From: Solirubrobacterales bacterium
Lineage (GTDB): Bacteria; Actinomycetota; Thermoleophilia; Solirubrobacterales; 70-9
NCBI GenBank assembly: GCA_030152505.1
Contig: JASLJO010000304.1
Coordinates: 1-15,427 of the forward strand
Reading direction: 5' to 3'
DNA length: 15,427 bases
Made by a program: the position numbers and the translations under genes. Positions 15,042 to 15,427 of the stretch are shown here, piece by piece. Below the pieces are notes generated by a model. The model saw only the letters and a program-made list of their open reading frames with translations, made no database searches and was not told the origin of the DNA. Positions within the stretch are counted from its first letter, which is position 1. Each line of letters starts with the position of its first letter.

Positions 15042-15272
15042 GGTTCTCGTGGGTTCGATCAGAGGGACTTGATTGACACAGAAGGACGATAGGGGCGAAT
15101 CGGGGAAATCTCCATGGCAATGCTTACGTCGGCAGCATGTGAACCACTATGGATGTCGGCAATGGGCCTTGCAGGGGCGGTATCCGCGCAGGGGCGCGGA
15201 CGGATGTTTGATTACTAATTGAGACACGGCAACGCCGTAATCGATGCGGCGCCGGATGGGACCACCCCTGCA
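15042..15272. other. Repeat-rich intergenic region before the glycosylphosphotransferase gene
   Basis: This 231-base gap is the longest in the window and has no supported gene. It holds a 9-base direct repeat GCAGGGGCG (15171-15179 and 15188-15196) with an inverted partial copy CCCCTGC at 15265-15271, a 7-base direct repeat GTCGGCA (15128-15134 and 15155-15161), a hairpin at 15183-15200, and an AT-rich patch at about 15204-15221. A -10-like TATCGT (minus strand, 15091-15086) could serve the glycosylphosphotransferase gene with a leader of about 38 bases. The density of repeats suggests a regulated promoter or leader, but no known regulator site is recognised. Confidence 0.4.
15183..15200. other. 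GC-rich hairpin
   Basis: TCCGCGC and GCGCGGA are perfect seven-base arms around an AGGG loop. No run of T follows on either strand, so a classical intrinsic terminator is not supported. It may be a leader structure or operator, and one arm overlaps the second GCAGGGGCG repeat. Confidence 0.45.
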
Positions 15273-15282
15273 CTATCCGGCG
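15250..15282 (-). terminator. Possible terminator hairpin at the lyase gene end
   Basis: Eight-base perfect arms CGCCGGAT (15250-15257) and ATCCGGCG (15275-15282) flank a 17-base loop that itself can form a GGG/CCC stem. The hairpin spans the stop codon of the minus-strand lyase gene. There is no T tract, so termination is only a guess. Confidence 0.3.
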
Positions 15283-15427
15283 GTGACGGAAGCGTAGCTG
15301 GTGCCGACGACGATCGCGTCGTGTTCGACGATGCTCGTACCGGTGCTCGACTTGGAGCGGTAGATGCCGGCCTTGAGGTAGGTCTGGGTGGTCTGGATCG
15401 TCTGCCCGTAGATCCGGGTCTGCCCGT
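15273..15427 (-). CDS. C-terminal end of a probable polysaccharide lyase (heparin lyase I-like)
   Basis: Only the last 51 codons are in the window; the gene enters from the right edge and stops at a TAG (15275-15273). The visible tail has IQTTQTYLKAGIYRSKSS, then a short Thr/Ser/Gly stretch, EHDAIVVGTSYASVTA. The pattern YLK-x-GIYRS followed by a strand with HD and a final GxSYASV is the ending of jelly-roll polysaccharide lyases of the heparin lyase I-like family (PF14099 type), which cut uronic-acid polymers and are often secreted. The call rests on a short tail only. It lies upstream of, and on the same strand as, the glycosylphosphotransferase gene, 231 bases away, with a hairpin between. 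Confidence 0.6.
   Translation of the reverse strand, partial: GQTRIYGQTIQTTQTYLKAGIYRSKSSTGTSIVEHDAIVVGTSYASVTAG

Noticed and set aside
15073..15078. Exact TTGACA on the plus strand
   Set aside because: No acceptable -10 hexamer follows 16-18 bases downstream and no plus-strand gene lies beyond it.
13405..15120. Open minus-strand frame of 571 codons
   Set aside because: Same strand but a different frame from the glycosylphosphotransferase gene; Arg/Pro-rich without domains, and it crosses the start of the Wzc-like gene.
1..15427. tRNA, rRNA, CRISPR array or insertion sequence
   Set aside because: No tRNA-like cloverleaf, spaced repeats or transposase reading frame was seen on either strand.

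Overview
The window is GC-rich (by eye near 70 percent) and reads as chromosomal DNA from a high-GC actinobacterium. GTG and TTG starts are common, 4-base stop/start overlaps join many genes, and several genes seem to be transcribed from a -10 box only 6-7 bases before the start codon (leaderless). A Thermoleophilia/Solirubrobacterales-type host would fit, but that is inference from composition and gene style, not from a marker gene.

Almost the whole window is one exopolysaccharide or capsule biosynthesis locus. From left to right: (1) a partial nucleotide-sugar dehydrogenase (1-623, minus) and a FemAB/CelD-type acyltransferase (683-1735, minus), divergent from (2) an unrecognised, probably alpha/alpha-barrel protein (1758-2876, plus). 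(3) A VapB/VapC-type toxin-antitoxin pair (2914-3542, minus). (4) A heparinase II/III-like protein and a Wzx-type flippase (3610-6766, minus), divergent from (5) a four-gene plus-strand run (6800-11194) encoding a glycosyltransferase, a Wzy/O-antigen-ligase-type membrane protein, a GT4 glycosyltransferase and a NodB-type polysaccharide deacetylase, each joined to the next by a GTGA overlap. (6) A minus-strand assembly block (11103-15041) that starts with a WbaP/CpsE-type polyprenyl-phosphate glycosylphosphotransferase, then a Wzz-plus-kinase Wzc-like protein and a WecG/TagA/CpsF glycosyltransferase. (7) At the right edge, the C-terminal end of a probable polysaccharide lyase (15273-15427, minus).

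Together these form a nearly complete Wzx/Wzy pathway. The glycosylphosphotransferase loads the first sugar phosphate on the lipid carrier, the glycosyltransferases extend the repeat unit, the flippase turns it across the membrane, the Wzy-like protein polymerises it and the Wzc-like protein sets chain length. The dehydrogenase would supply a uronic acid or aminouronic acid. The two lyase-type proteins and the NodB deacetylase suggest an acidic, amino-sugar-containing polymer that is trimmed and deacetylated. The polymer structure is inference.

The least explained parts are the 1758-2876 protein, the two divergent promoter regions with overlapping -10 boxes, the toxin-antitoxin cassette inside the sugar locus, and the repeat-rich 231-base gap before the glycosylphosphotransferase gene. 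No RNA genes, insertion sequences or CRISPR arrays were seen, and no gene-free stretch exceeds 300 bases.
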